This document shows, piece by piece, positions 8,347 to 17,715 of a stretch of DNA of 64,000 nucleotides (its first letter is position 1; each line of letters starts with the position of its first letter). The position numbers were made by a program, and so were the translations under genes. This stretch comes from SKLM01 sp964575455 (GTDB lineage Bacteria; Chloroflexota; Anaerolineae; B4-G1), in the NCBI GenBank assembly GCA_964575455.1, contig CAZNRX010000010.1:1-64000 (forward strand). Direction: 5' to 3'. The notes under the pieces were generated by a model. That model searched no databases. It saw nothing but the letters and a program-made list of their open reading frames with translations, and was not told the DNA's origin.

Positions 8347-10353
8347 ATGCGGAGGGTGTGGAGCAGGGTCTCCGGGGAGATACTTGTGAAGTGGGCGCAA
8401 GATCGTAGGCAGTGGCTTCTGGCATCGACGGCCATCCTGCTGGTCGCCTTTGCCGCGCGGGTGACCTGGCTAGATCGCCACGCGCTGTGGTGGGATGAAG
8501 GCCTGAACGTCTACTTCGCCCATCAGAGCCTGACTGACCTTGTCGCCGAAACGCGCATCACCCATGATGCCAACCCGCCTCTGTACCGCCTGACCCTGGG
8601 CCAATGGATCGATCTCGTCGGCAGCACGGCATTCACACTGCGTCTGTTGTCGGTCGTCATGGGCGTGAGTACCGTGGCCCTGGCTTTGACGCTGGGAAGG
8701 TGGCTGTTGAGCCAGAGGGCAGCTCTCCTTGGAGCCCTCTTTGTCGCTTTGGCTCCTATGCAGGTCTATTATGGGCGCGAGGCCAAGAGCTATGCTTTCG
8801 CAGCCGTGCTCGCGATGGTATCGACCTATGTGTGGGCGCGGAAGCTGGGTTACTTTGGAAGCTCCGAGCGGTCTCGGAGTGAGATTCAATGGTGGTGCGT
8901 CTACGTGATCAGCACAGCGGCGGCTATTGGGACGCACTACTATCTCAGCCTTCTGCTGTTGTGGCAGGGTCTCTGGGTCGTTGGTGGATGCTTGTGGGCC
9001 TACATCCACAGTAGTTGGGAGGGCTTTCACGCTGCGGTCAGGCACCTGCTGCGTTGGGCGCTGGCGGTGACAGCGGTGGCGCTGCTCCTGGCACCCTGGG
9101 TTCTGGTCGTGTTCGATACCACGACGGAGATGGTGACGAGTGTCTCTGAGGGTGAGCCGCTGTCTTTGGGGGGCTATCTGGTCGAAGTGGGCAAGGCGTT
9201 TGGTGCGGGGCCAGGGGAAGATGGTACAGTCTCTCTGATACTGGGCCTGATCCTCGCTGGTCTCGGTCTACTTGGGCTGTTTCATATCACGTCCAGCCAT
9301 AGACGCGCCTTTGTGTTCACCTGGATCGCTGTGCCAATAGCGGCGGCGTATGCTCTTCAGTCGGCCTTTTCCTTCTTCACCCCGCGCTTCTTGCTCCATC
9401 TAGGACCGCCCATCTACCTACTTGCGGCAGCGGGGGTGCTGGCTGTGGGCCAACGCGTCCGAGCGGTCGGATTTGTAGCGCTGATCGCTGTAATTCTCGG
9501 GGTGTGGGGGGGCTCTCTCTATCACCTATACACCCAACCGCCTGCTGCGCCCGACATTGGACGGATAAGCAAGGCTGAGGACCCCCGCCCGGCAATCGTT
9601 CAGCTCCGCCAATTGGCAAGGCCCAACGATGCCCTGGCCTACGTCTACATCTGGCAGGTGGGGTACATACACGCCTATTATCCTCAGAACGAGCTGGTCT
9701 TCTACCGAGCGCACTATACCCCTGGGACTGTGAGGCAGGGGCTGGAGGGGATATTCGACTCGCACTCACGGCTCTGGCGCCTAGGCTACCGCCCGGGAAG
9801 CCACAGTCCTGCCCTCGCCAGGTCCTGGCTGGAAGCCGTCACCGAGCTTGATGTCTATCGAGTGGAGAGCAGAACGTGGGGCCACCACTACCTCGCGCTG
9901 TACGTGTCGCCGAGCTTCCAGACACCGGGTGTGAAGGTGAACCAGGGAACTGCGTCCTTTGGGAAGCGGATCAAGCTGACCTATCCGACGGTCGAGGCAC
10001 AGCTCAAACCTGGTGACGTGTTGGCTTTGCCGTTGACGTGGCAGGCGCTGGCCGAACTCGACGAGGACTACAAGGTCTTCGTCCATCTGGGCTTGCCCGA
10101 CCGGCCCCCGCTTGTGCAGGAGGATAGTCGACCCCGCAACAACCTGGCTCCTACCGCCACGTGGGCCGCGGGCGATACAGTCGTGGATCGACATGCCCTC
10201 TTGCTGCCGGAGACTGTCCCTCCCGGTCGCTACCAGGTCCGAGTGGGACTCTATCGTGCATCGGATGGGGTGCGTCTGCCGATCGTCGGCACTGACGGCC
10301 AAGACGCCCTGATGCTGGGACGCGTGGAGGTGTGGTCAGGTGACTCGCCCTAG
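8347..10353 (+). CDS. GT39-like membrane glycosyltransferase with C-terminal beta module
   Basis: 668 residues. RHALWWDEGLNVYFA with Asp50-Glu51 is a textbook GT-C first-loop motif, and HDANPPLYRLTLGQW the second loop. YYGREAKSYAF is the third block common in this family. About eleven hydrophobic stretches end near residue 390. The soluble tail includes one copy of the shared module: KLTYP, LPLTWQALAELDEDYKVFVHL, ATWAAGDTVVD, and PPGRYQVRVGLYRASDGVRLP. The ATG abuts the previous stop. The last bases contain the GGAGG used by the next gene's GTG start. Confidence 0.87.
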   Translation: MRRVWSRVSGEILVKWAQDRRQWLLASTAILLVAFAARVTWLDRHALWWDEGLNVYFAHQSLTDLVAETRITHDANPPLYRLTLGQWIDLVGSTAFTLRLLSVVMGVSTVALALTLGRWLLSQRAALLGALFVALAPMQVYYGREAKSYAFAAVLAMVSTYVWARKLGYFGSSERSRSEIQWWCVYVISTAAAIGTHYYLSLLLLWQGLWVVGGCLWAYIHSSWEGFHAAVRHLLRWALAVTAVALLLAPWVLVVFDTTTEMVTSVSEGEPLSLGGYLVEVGKAFGAGPGEDGTVSLILGLILAGLGLLGLFHITSSHRRAFVFTWIAVPIAAAYALQSAFSFFTPRFLLHLGPPIYLLAAAGVLAVGQRVRAVGFVALIAVILGVWGGSLYHLYTQPPAAPDIGRISKAEDPRPAIVQLRQLARPNDALAYVYIWQVGYIHAYYPQNELVFYRAHYTPGTVRQGLEGIFDSHSRLWRLGYRPGSHSPALARSWLEAVTELDVYRVESRTWGHHYLALYVSPSFQTPGVKVNQGTASFGKRIKLTYPTVEAQLKPGDVLALPLTWQALAELDEDYKVFVHLGLPDRPPLVQEDSRPRNNLAPTATWAAGDTVVDRHALLLPETVPPGRYQVRVGLYRASDGVRLPIVGTDGQDALMLGRVEVWSGDSP

Positions 10354-13300
10354 CAGTCGCTGCAAAGCACTTGGCAACGCACATGGGGAGACGAATGGTT
10401 TGTTTCGATCTCCTATGACGCGGCGACTCCGGCAACTTGGCATCGGGTTGCTGCTCCTCGTCGTCACGTTGCCGGCCGTTCAACCTCTATTGAAGGGCGA
10501 ACTGCCCTGGCGCGCCGATGGTCTGCTGCATTTCCACCGCCTGGCCCAGTTGGATCGCTCACTGCGACACGGCATTCTCTTTCCTCGCTGGGCACCAGAC
10601 ATGGGGTTCGGCTTTGGGTTCCCTCTGTTCAACTACTACGCGCCCCTCAGTTACTACTTGGCTGAGCCTCTCCGCCTGCTCGGAGTAAGCCATCAGGCCG
10701 CGATACTTGCCGCCTTCGTTCTGGCGGTCTTCGCTGCTTCCATCGGTGCCTACCTGCTTGGTCGCGACCTCTTTGGAGCGCGAGCGGGATTCATCACCGC
10801 CGTCTCGTACGCCTACGCGCCCTATCTCCTGTTCAACGTGATCCATCGAGGCGCGCTGGCCGAAGCCTGGGGGCTCGCTTGGCTGCCCTTCACGTTCTGG
10901 GCTGTGAAGTGCTTGGCTGTCTACGGACGTCGCATCGACCTCGCCCTGACTGGCCTCCTCTATGCCGCTTTGCTCCTCACGCATAACATCTTGGCGCTCG
11001 TTTCGACGCCGCTGCTTATCTTTTATGCTGTTGCCTTGTGGGGCATGCATGCTCGAGCTAGACTGCCCGGTGATGGACGGCCCCCCCGAAATGCCGCCCA
11101 TCTCCCTCTTCGCCTGGTGGGGGCGCTGGCGCTGGGGTTGGGACTGGCGGCCTTCTTCTGGGTCCCGGCCTTCTTCGAGAGAGGATACGTCCAAATTCAT
11201 CAACTCTATGCCCCGGCCAATCTGGACTATCGCAACAACTTCATCACGCTGAGAGAGCTCTTGGCTGCCCCTCGGCCGGTGGATCCGGCGCTTATCAACG
11301 CGTCGGTTCCGCTCAGCTTCGGTTGGCCTCAAGTCGCCCTGGCCCTGGTCGCTCTGCTTGGCGCCCGACGCATTGATCGCCGAGAGGAGAGCGGCCTAGC
11401 TTCGCAAGCCTGGCATCTAGCTCTGCTCGGTCTCGGATTGCTGGCGTTGACGGTGATGATGTTCCCCCTCTCCAGCGGCATATGGGCCATGCTACCTTTG
11501 CTGCGATTCGTCCAGTTTCCCTGGCGGTTTCTGGGCCCGACCAGCCTGTTTCTGGCTGTCCTTGCAGGCGCGGGCGTCAAGAGGCTGCGCGTTGGGCTCC
11601 GTCGCAATCACGATGGGCTCCTCCTGCCATTCATCATGGCGCTGATGATGATATTTGCCCTGACCTGGTTGTTCCCCGACTACTACCCCGCGCAGCCCGA
11701 GCCCAATCCGGTACGTCTGATCAGCTTCGAAAAGGAGACGGGTGCCTTGGGCACGACCTCCGCCGGGGACTATCTGCCGATCTGGGTGCAGGAAGTGCCC
11801 CCTGTGGATCGCCTGCTTCCGGTCTACAGGGATGCGGGGTCAGACTTTATCATCCCACGACTGAACCAGGCCAGCCTCCCAAGCGGCGCTCGCGTCCTGG
11901 AGGCTTGCTATGGACTGACAACGGCCGAGCTGGTGTTGGAGACCCCGGTTGACTTCACGGCTACGTTCAACTGGTACTTCTTCCCCGGCTGGCACGCAGA
12001 GTTGGATGGCCGAACGGAGAGGCTGTATCCGGTGGGCGACTACGGGCTGCTTGGCGTCGATGTCCCCGCCGGTCATCACCGTCTGCAGATCAGCTTTGGA
12101 GCCACCCCCTTGCGACGCTGGGCCTCTGTCGTGTCTATTGTCAGCCTCATCGTCCTCTTCATCAGCCTGGGGCTTTGGCGAGGTGGAAAGGAGCCGGATT
12201 CCTCCGGTAAGGGGGATAGAAGCCTGCTCTCAGCACAATGGCTTAGGCAGGGGATAGACGGCATCCCCTGGGTGCCTTGTGTCGCTGTTGCACTCATCCT
12301 CTTCGGGCTCAAGCCCCTCTACTTGGACCGACATGAGACCATCCTGCGACGCACTCGTTTCGACGGCACGAGTGTTGCAGGTGTCCAGACCCCGCTGTAC
12401 GTCAACTTCGGCGACAAACTCGCGCTGTTGGGATATGATCTTGAGTCTGCCGCGGTCCGCGCCGATGGGCTGCTGGATCTTGATTTGTACTGGAAAGCGG
12501 CACAGCCGCTCAATACTGATTACAGCGTTGCGGCCCATCTGGTGGACGATCAAGGTCGGCGCTATGGTCAGGACGACAGTCAGCATCCGGGAGGCTACCC
12601 GACCTCCCGTTGGGAGTTAGGTGCGTATGCCCGTGACCGGCATCGGCTCGCGCCTTGGCCAGGGACGCCACCTGGTGAGTACACGCTCCTGATCGGCGTT
12701 TACGACGTGACCACAGGAGACCATCTGGAGGTTCGAGATGCCAATGGTTCTCCTCTTGGCACGACGTATTCGCTTACCGATGTGCAGGTCACTCACCGCG
12801 CCCGTCCGCTAGACCTCGACGATGGAGCTATGAAGATAGCCCGTGAGGTGAAGGTCGATCTGAGCGACGCCATTCGGCTGCTCGGCTTCGATCCGCCTCC
12901 ATCAGAGGTGGACGCTGGCGGTCGCTTGCCGCTCACGCTCTACTGGCAGGCGACGACGAGGCCAACGATCGACTACCAGGCGCATCTGTTGCTCGTCGCA
13001 CCCGACGGCGCGCGGGTTGCTGAGGAGCGGTCGGTCCCTGGCAGGGCCAGCTACCTCACCTCTAATTGGGTTGAGGGAGACGTGGTGCGCGATGGACGCA
13101 GTTTGCTCGTGCCAGCTACGGTGCCAGGTGACGATTACGCCCTGACCGTGGAGTTGCTGAATCAGGAGGGCGAAGCTCTGGAGGAGTCAGCCGTGCTGAT
13201 GGACGTGTCCGTTCGAGCCCCAAAGCGCAGCTTCGAGGTTCCCGCGATGCAACACGCCATCTCTACCACGTTGGGCAACCAGGTATCGCTGCTGGGCTAC

Positions 13301-13666
13301 GCCTTGTCCGACCAAGAGGTTGCACCTGGTCGGTCGTTCACGGTCACGCTCATCTGGCGTGCGGAGGCCACGGGGATAGCCGGTCACGTCGTCTTCGTCC
13401 ATCTCCTCAATCAGGAAGAGCAGATCTGTGCTCAGAGCGACCGGGTGCCGGCTCTGGGGACTCGTCCGACCACCGGCTGGGTGGCCGGCGAGGTGATCCG
13501 CGATTTGCACCGTCTCATACTTCCCCCAGATGCTCCAGTGGGTCGATATGTGCTCGAAGTTGGCATGTACGACCCCACCGATGGAGAGCGGCTCCGGATT
13601 CGGGACGAGCAGGGAGAGGACGTCGGGGATCGTATTCTCTTGCCCACGCCGGTTCAGGTCAGGTAG
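10340..13666 (+). CDS. giant PTPS-related membrane protein with three beta modules
   Basis: 1108 residues. The N-terminal half has about twelve hydrophobic stretches and the RWAPDMGFGFGFPLFNYYAP block of the PTPS-related membrane family (PF10131-like), whose function is unproven but which resembles GT-C enzymes. GAxxGRDLFGARAGF and TFNWYFFPGWHAELDG are further conserved blocks. The last 430 residues hold three tandem beta-sandwich-like modules beginning near LALLGYDL, IRLLGFDP and VSLLGYAL, each with an LYW or LIW strand and a closing GEYTLLIGVYD-like strand. The GTG start overlaps the previous gene by 14 bases and has GGAGG 9 bases upstream; ATG 10415 is the alternative. Confidence 0.75.
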   Translation: MTRPSSRCKALGNAHGETNGLFRSPMTRRLRQLGIGLLLLVVTLPAVQPLLKGELPWRADGLLHFHRLAQLDRSLRHGILFPRWAPDMGFGFGFPLFNYYAPLSYYLAEPLRLLGVSHQAAILAAFVLAVFAASIGAYLLGRDLFGARAGFITAVSYAYAPYLLFNVIHRGALAEAWGLAWLPFTFWAVKCLAVYGRRIDLALTGLLYAALLLTHNILALVSTPLLIFYAVALWGMHARARLPGDGRPPRNAAHLPLRLVGALALGLGLAAFFWVPAFFERGYVQIHQLYAPANLDYRNNFITLRELLAAPRPVDPALINASVPLSFGWPQVALALVALLGARRIDRREESGLASQAWHLALLGLGLLALTVMMFPLSSGIWAMLPLLRFVQFPWRFLGPTSLFLAVLAGAGVKRLRVGLRRNHDGLLLPFIMALMMIFALTWLFPDYYPAQPEPNPVRLISFEKETGALGTTSAGDYLPIWVQEVPPVDRLLPVYRDAGSDFIIPRLNQASLPSGARVLEACYGLTTAELVLETPVDFTATFNWYFFPGWHAELDGRTERLYPVGDYGLLGVDVPAGHHRLQISFGATPLRRWASVVSIVSLIVLFISLGLWRGGKEPDSSGKGDRSLLSAQWLRQGIDGIPWVPCVAVALILFGLKPLYLDRHETILRRTRFDGTSVAGVQTPLYVNFGDKLALLGYDLESAAVRADGLLDLDLYWKAAQPLNTDYSVAAHLVDDQGRRYGQDDSQHPGGYPTSRWELGAYARDRHRLAPWPGTPPGEYTLLIGVYDVTTGDHLEVRDANGSPLGTTYSLTDVQVTHRARPLDLDDGAMKIAREVKVDLSDAIRLLGFDPPPSEVDAGGRLPLTLYWQATTRPTIDYQAHLLLVAPDGARVAEERSVPGRASYLTSNWVEGDVVRDGRSLLVPATVPGDDYALTVELLNQEGEALEESAVLMDVSVRAPKRSFEVPAMQHAISTTLGNQVSLLGYALSDQEVAPGRSFTVTLIWRAEATGIAGHVVFVHLLNQEEQICAQSDRVPALGTRPTTGWVAGEVIRDLHRLILPPDAPVGRYVLEVGMYDPTDGERLRIRDEQGEDVGDRILLPTPVQVR

Positions 13667-13754
13667 GTTGGTATGCAAAGGTGGGAGCATAGACGGCATC
13701 CTTGGGCACTTGGTGCTTCCTGACGATGAAGGGGATGAGTCTTTGGGCTGTGAC

Positions 13755-16700
13755 ATGACCGAATGCCGAATCAGACAGGTGGCCCTCGGTTCTTTGGTCG
13801 TTCTACTGTTGTGTGGCGTCGCCATCACGCCCCTACTCCGCGGTGCGAGCCCCTGCACTCACGATGGCGGTCTGTATTACCATTACGCCGCGACTTTGAA
13901 GCACACTTTCAAGCAGGGCATTCTATTCTCCCGCTGGCTGCCTGACCTGGCGTTCGGCTACGGCTATCCACTGTTCAACTATCGCGGTCCGGTCTGTCAC
14001 TATCTGGCTTTGGGGCTGCAGGCGATCGGCTTGACGGTGCCGTGGGCGCTTAATCTAGTCTACGTGCTGAGCATCCTGGGCAGCGCGGTGGGTATGTATC
14101 TCCTGGCCCGAGACCTGTTTGGCGTGAAAGCCGGCCTCGTGGCGGCGGTGGCCTATGCCTATGCCCCCTACCAATTCCTAGACGCACTTTTACGGGGCAA
14201 CATGCCCGAGTCGGTGGCCTTGGCCTTGATGCCATTTGTGTTGTGGGCCTTTCGCCGCTTGGCGCTGCAGGGTGGAAGGCGGTGGTTCCTGGCGGCGGTG
14301 GGATCGCTGGCGACCCTCTATCTGAGCCATAACATCTCCAGCTTGCTCTTTACACCTCTTCTGCTAGCCTATTTGGTGGTGCTGAGGTGGGTCTACCCGC
14401 GAAGCGGACATTGGACGCGCGTTGCTTTGGCGTTCGGTTTGGCTTTGGGGTTGAGCGCCTTCCTCTGGCTCCCGGCGCTGGGGGAGAAGGGATATGTCCA
14501 GCTGGACATGGCACGCACCACCCGCAACAACGACTTTCACTACAATTTCCTTGGGCTGGCGGAGATACTCGCCCCGCCTGCTGCGGTGGACACGTCATTG
14601 ATGAACCCCCCGATGCGCATTCACCTGGGGATGGCTCAGGCTCTTCTGGGGGGCTTGGGCTTGATCATGGGGCTTGTCCTAACCGTGCGTAGGATGAAAC
14701 ACCGCGGCTGGGGGGCCAGCTATGAACAGGCGGGGTCGGGATCCAAGGCTGCGTCCAGCTCCAGCTCGGGGGCCCGTCGCCCGCGTGAGCTGGAACGAGT
14801 GGTCAGCTTGATCCTCTCTGCTGCCTTCGCTGTGCTCTATCTCTTCATAACCACACCGGCCTCCGAGTGGATTTGGGAGCACGTGCCGCTGCTGTCCTTT
14901 GTACAGTTTCCGTGGCGTCTCGTGGGCCGCGCTGCGCTTCCTGTTGCTCTTCTCGCCGGCGCTTCCGCCTATTACCCGATGACTCTTCTGCAGGATAGTG
15001 ATGCTGAGCGTCTCGCGTCTCATCTCTCACATTTCCTTCCGCTTATCATCGCTGTGACACTCGTCCTCTCCGCTCTACCGTCCACCTATCCGCCACAGGG
15101 CTATTGCCCGCAGTCCCCTCATCCCACCATCCACGACGTCTTTGCCTACGAGCACCAGTCCGGGCTGGTAGGCGTGGACCCGGAGGGCTCGTACTTCCCG
15201 GTGTGGATCGAACAACGCCCCGAGCAGTCGCCGCTGGAGGATCAGTACGACAGCATTGGCTCCCGGCCCAGGCGCTTTGACGAAGCTGCTCTGCCCGAGG
15301 GGGCCGAGGTTCTGGAGGCTGACTATGGGCCCAATCGCGCTCGCGTGGTGGTTGAATCACCGGAGCCTTTCCAGGCTCGCTACTTGAGCTTCTACTTCCC
15401 TGGCTGGAGGGCGCGCGTGGACGGCGAACGGACGACGATCACTCCTTCTGATCCCCAGGGGCTGATTACCTTCGATGTGCCGGCCGGCCGACACACCATC
15501 CAGATCCGCTTCGGCGAGACGCCGCTGCGTCTGGTGGCTGACGGGGTCTCGGCGCTGGCACTCCTTGCGCTCGTCCTCTCGACTATCCTAAGCACGAGGT
15601 CCAACTCGGAGCATCGCGGCTGGGGGACCAGCCGTGAACGGGCATGGTTGGGGCCGGACTGCCGCGAATGGACGGGTTTTTCAGGCTTGGCGGGCTTTCT
15701 TCTCGCCGCTGCTCTGCTGTTGATCCTTAAGCTGGCCGTCGTGGATCGGATATCCACCCTTTTCCGTCATCCCGAACTGCAGCCCGGCGGCACCCTGCCC
15801 CGCATCGAGCATCCAATGGGCCAGTCGTACGCCGATGGATTGCACCTGATAGGTTACGGTCAGAGCGCGGGCCAGATGCCGGCCGACGGGACACTGCGCG
15901 TCGATCTCTACTGGACCGTGCGGAAGCAGCCCACGCGTCGCTACCAGACTGTTGTCCATCTGGTGGGGCCGGATGGATTCCGGTGGAGCCGGGATGACAG
16001 CTTTCGCCCCCGGGATTACCAAGATGCGCCTCCCACCTACGCTTGGACCCCAGATCGTTACGCCTTGGACAGCCAGGAGGTTGAGCCGCTGCCCGGCACG
16101 CCGCCAGGCCGCTATGACGTGGTTCTGACCGTCTTCGACCGAGAGACGCTGGCGCCACTCTCGGTGTTGAACGAGCAGGGGCAGCCCGCCGCGCCGGATT
16201 TGACGCTGGGACAGGTGACACTGACCCGCCCTCGCCGCCCAGTGGTGTTACCCGAGGATGAGCGACTGGATCTGCCGTTGATGACCTTCACGCTCTTGAC
16301 CGCTGACTTCGATCGCGAAAAGGCGGCTCCGGGAGATGCTGTCTATCTTACGCTTATGTGGCGGGCCGATGATGATTCCCATCGCTCGACATCGTCTCAT
16401 GGTGAGCGATCTCTCGTTCTCTTGAAACCTGATGGGACCGAAGCTGCCACCTACAAGCTGCCTCCACCGGTCTCTTCTTGGAAAGAGGGTGACGTATGGC
16501 GCAGCCAACACCGGTTGAGCCTCCCTGCCGCTTTGGAGACAGGTGTCTATACGTGGACCGTAGAGTGGAGCTCCTCGTCCAGTTACCCGATCGGAGAGCT
16601 GGCGGTCGAGGCTCCAGACCGCGCTTTCACACCGCCACCGGTGGATATTGAGACGAACGTCCGCCTGGACAACGTCGCCACTCTCGTTGGTGCCGACCTG

Positions 16701-17057
16701 ATAGCCGAAACCTCGCCTATGAAACCTGGAACGACCCTCACCGTTACTCTCGTCTGGCGTGCCGACGCGGAGACCGATATCTCGTATCGGGTCTTTCTCC
16801 ACCTCGTTGGACCGGATGGTGCGCTGGTCGCCCAATCCGACGGTGTTCCCGGTGGCTGGACGCGCCCCACCACCGGCTGGTTGGGTGGCGAGATCATCAC
16901 CGACGTGCGCGTCCTCGATATCCCCGCCGACGCGTCGACGGGCGACGACCGCCGTTACGTGCTTTATGCGGGCCTCTATACGTCTGAGGGTGGGCGCCTA
17001 TCCACCGCCGATGGCGCTGACGCCATTCCTGTGACGACAGTGACTATCAGAAAGTGA
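13755..17057 (+). CDS. giant PTPS-related membrane protein, paralogue of the preceding gene
   Basis: 1100 residues. Same architecture as the gene before it: RWLPDLAFGYGYPLFNYRGP, LLARDLFGVKAGLVA, about twelve membrane stretches, LSFYFPGWRARVDGE, a final membrane segment, then three C-terminal modules (LHLIGYGQ, FTLLTADF, ATLVGADL), each with a conserved Trp strand. It looks like an old tandem duplication with strong divergence. ATG 13755 directly precedes the first hydrophobic segment. An in-frame TTG at 13743 has AAGGGG 8 bases upstream and may be the real start. A hairpin at 17072-17099 probably ends the operon here. Confidence 0.75.
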   Translation: MTECRIRQVALGSLVVLLLCGVAITPLLRGASPCTHDGGLYYHYAATLKHTFKQGILFSRWLPDLAFGYGYPLFNYRGPVCHYLALGLQAIGLTVPWALNLVYVLSILGSAVGMYLLARDLFGVKAGLVAAVAYAYAPYQFLDALLRGNMPESVALALMPFVLWAFRRLALQGGRRWFLAAVGSLATLYLSHNISSLLFTPLLLAYLVVLRWVYPRSGHWTRVALAFGLALGLSAFLWLPALGEKGYVQLDMARTTRNNDFHYNFLGLAEILAPPAAVDTSLMNPPMRIHLGMAQALLGGLGLIMGLVLTVRRMKHRGWGASYEQAGSGSKAASSSSSGARRPRELERVVSLILSAAFAVLYLFITTPASEWIWEHVPLLSFVQFPWRLVGRAALPVALLAGASAYYPMTLLQDSDAERLASHLSHFLPLIIAVTLVLSALPSTYPPQGYCPQSPHPTIHDVFAYEHQSGLVGVDPEGSYFPVWIEQRPEQSPLEDQYDSIGSRPRRFDEAALPEGAEVLEADYGPNRARVVVESPEPFQARYLSFYFPGWRARVDGERTTITPSDPQGLITFDVPAGRHTIQIRFGETPLRLVADGVSALALLALVLSTILSTRSNSEHRGWGTSRERAWLGPDCREWTGFSGLAGFLLAAALLLILKLAVVDRISTLFRHPELQPGGTLPRIEHPMGQSYADGLHLIGYGQSAGQMPADGTLRVDLYWTVRKQPTRRYQTVVHLVGPDGFRWSRDDSFRPRDYQDAPPTYAWTPDRYALDSQEVEPLPGTPPGRYDVVLTVFDRETLAPLSVLNEQGQPAAPDLTLGQVTLTRPRRPVVLPEDERLDLPLMTFTLLTADFDREKAAPGDAVYLTLMWRADDDSHRSTSSHGERSLVLLKPDGTEAATYKLPPPVSSWKEGDVWRSQHRLSLPAALETGVYTWTVEWSSSSSYPIGELAVEAPDRAFTPPPVDIETNVRLDNVATLVGADLIAETSPMKPGTTLTVTLVWRADAETDISYRVFLHLVGPDGALVAQSDGVPGGWTRPTTGWLGGEIITDVRVLDIPADASTGDDRRYVLYAGLYTSEGGRLSTADGADAIPVTTVTIRK

Positions 17058-17071
17058 GAGGCGGGGCGAAG

Positions 17072-17099
17072 CAATCCTCTGGAGCGTTTCAGAGGATTG
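17072..17099 (+). terminator. hairpin ending the 747-17057 operon
   Basis: CAATCCTCTG at 17072-17081 pairs perfectly with CAGAGGATTG at 17090-17099 around an 8-base loop, 15 bases after the stop codon. No T-tract follows, so it is only a probable terminator. Confidence 0.55.
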
Positions 17100-17116
17100 A
17101 TCGGCTGGGGCGTTAT

Positions 17117-17144
17117 TTGCCAACCTGAATCGCTCAGGTATAAT
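17117..17144 (+). promoter_or_regulatory. sigma-A-type promoter for the BFN gene and dnaB
   Basis: TTGCCA at 17117-17122 and TATAAT at 17139-17144 with a 16-base spacer. Predicted start of transcription is near 17151, 27 bases before the ATG at 17178, which has AGGAGG at 17168-17173. Confidence 0.72.
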
Positions 17145-17177
17145 CTTGATTGGGTAACGCCCTGTCAGGAGGATAAG

Positions 17178-17681
17178 ATGATTGAAGTGGAGATCGATAG
17201 TATTCGGGTTAGCTTGATGTCGGAGCATCGGGTCATCGTTCTCAAGGCGATTGAGGAGGAGCTCTATCTCCCGATCTGGATCGGCCCTTACGAGGCTGAG
17301 GCCATCGCCATACGGCTGAAGAACGTCGACATATCTCGTCCTCTCACCCACGACCTGCTGAACAACGTGATTGGCGAGATGGGTGGCGACATCTCCCACA
17401 TCCTCGTGAATGACTTGCGTGACGACACCTTCTACGCGCTGATCACCGTCGACGTGAACGGGGCTATGCTAGAGATCGACTCGCGACCCTCTGATGCTAT
17501 TGCTCTGGCCGTGCGTGCGGGCGTTCCCATCTTTGTGGCAGAGGGCGTTATGGATCGAGCCAGCATCACGCCTGAGGAGGACATCACGGAGGGCGGGGAG
17601 GGGGCCGACGAGGAAGAGGAGGATCTCTCGGCCTTCCGCGACTTCGTCGAGGGGCTCGATCTGGATGACCTGTCGTCCTAG
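17178..17681 (+). CDS. bifunctional-nuclease-domain (BFN/DUF151) protein
   Basis: 167 residues. MIEVEIDSIRVS opens the DUF151 fold. YLPIWIGPYEAEAIAIRL and RPLTHDLLNNV are the family's strongest blocks, followed by DSRPSDAIALAVRAGVPIFV. The acidic C-terminal tail is common in actinobacterial and Chloroflexota members. The family is linked to RNase/DNase activity in plants, but its role in bacteria is unsettled. The ATG is fixed by AGGAGG at 17168-17173 and by the promoter just upstream. dnaB follows after 34 bases, probably on the same transcript. Confidence 0.9.
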   Translation: MIEVEIDSIRVSLMSEHRVIVLKAIEEELYLPIWIGPYEAEAIAIRLKNVDISRPLTHDLLNNVIGEMGGDISHILVNDLRDDTFYALITVDVNGAMLEIDSRPSDAIALAVRAGVPIFVAEGVMDRASITPEEDITEGGEGADEEEEDLSAFRDFVEGLDLDDLSS

Positions 17682-17715
17682 AGAGGGCGTGGCCCAGGGG
17701 CGACGAAGGTAACGG

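Noticed and set aside
10559..11332. 257-codon frame on the minus strand
   Set aside because: Antisense to the PTPS-related gene; hydrophilic, Arg/Glu-rich and without known motifs.
12181..12260. Purine-rich stretch possibly a regulatory site
   Set aside because: It is coding sequence for the linker between the membrane part and the C-terminal modules.
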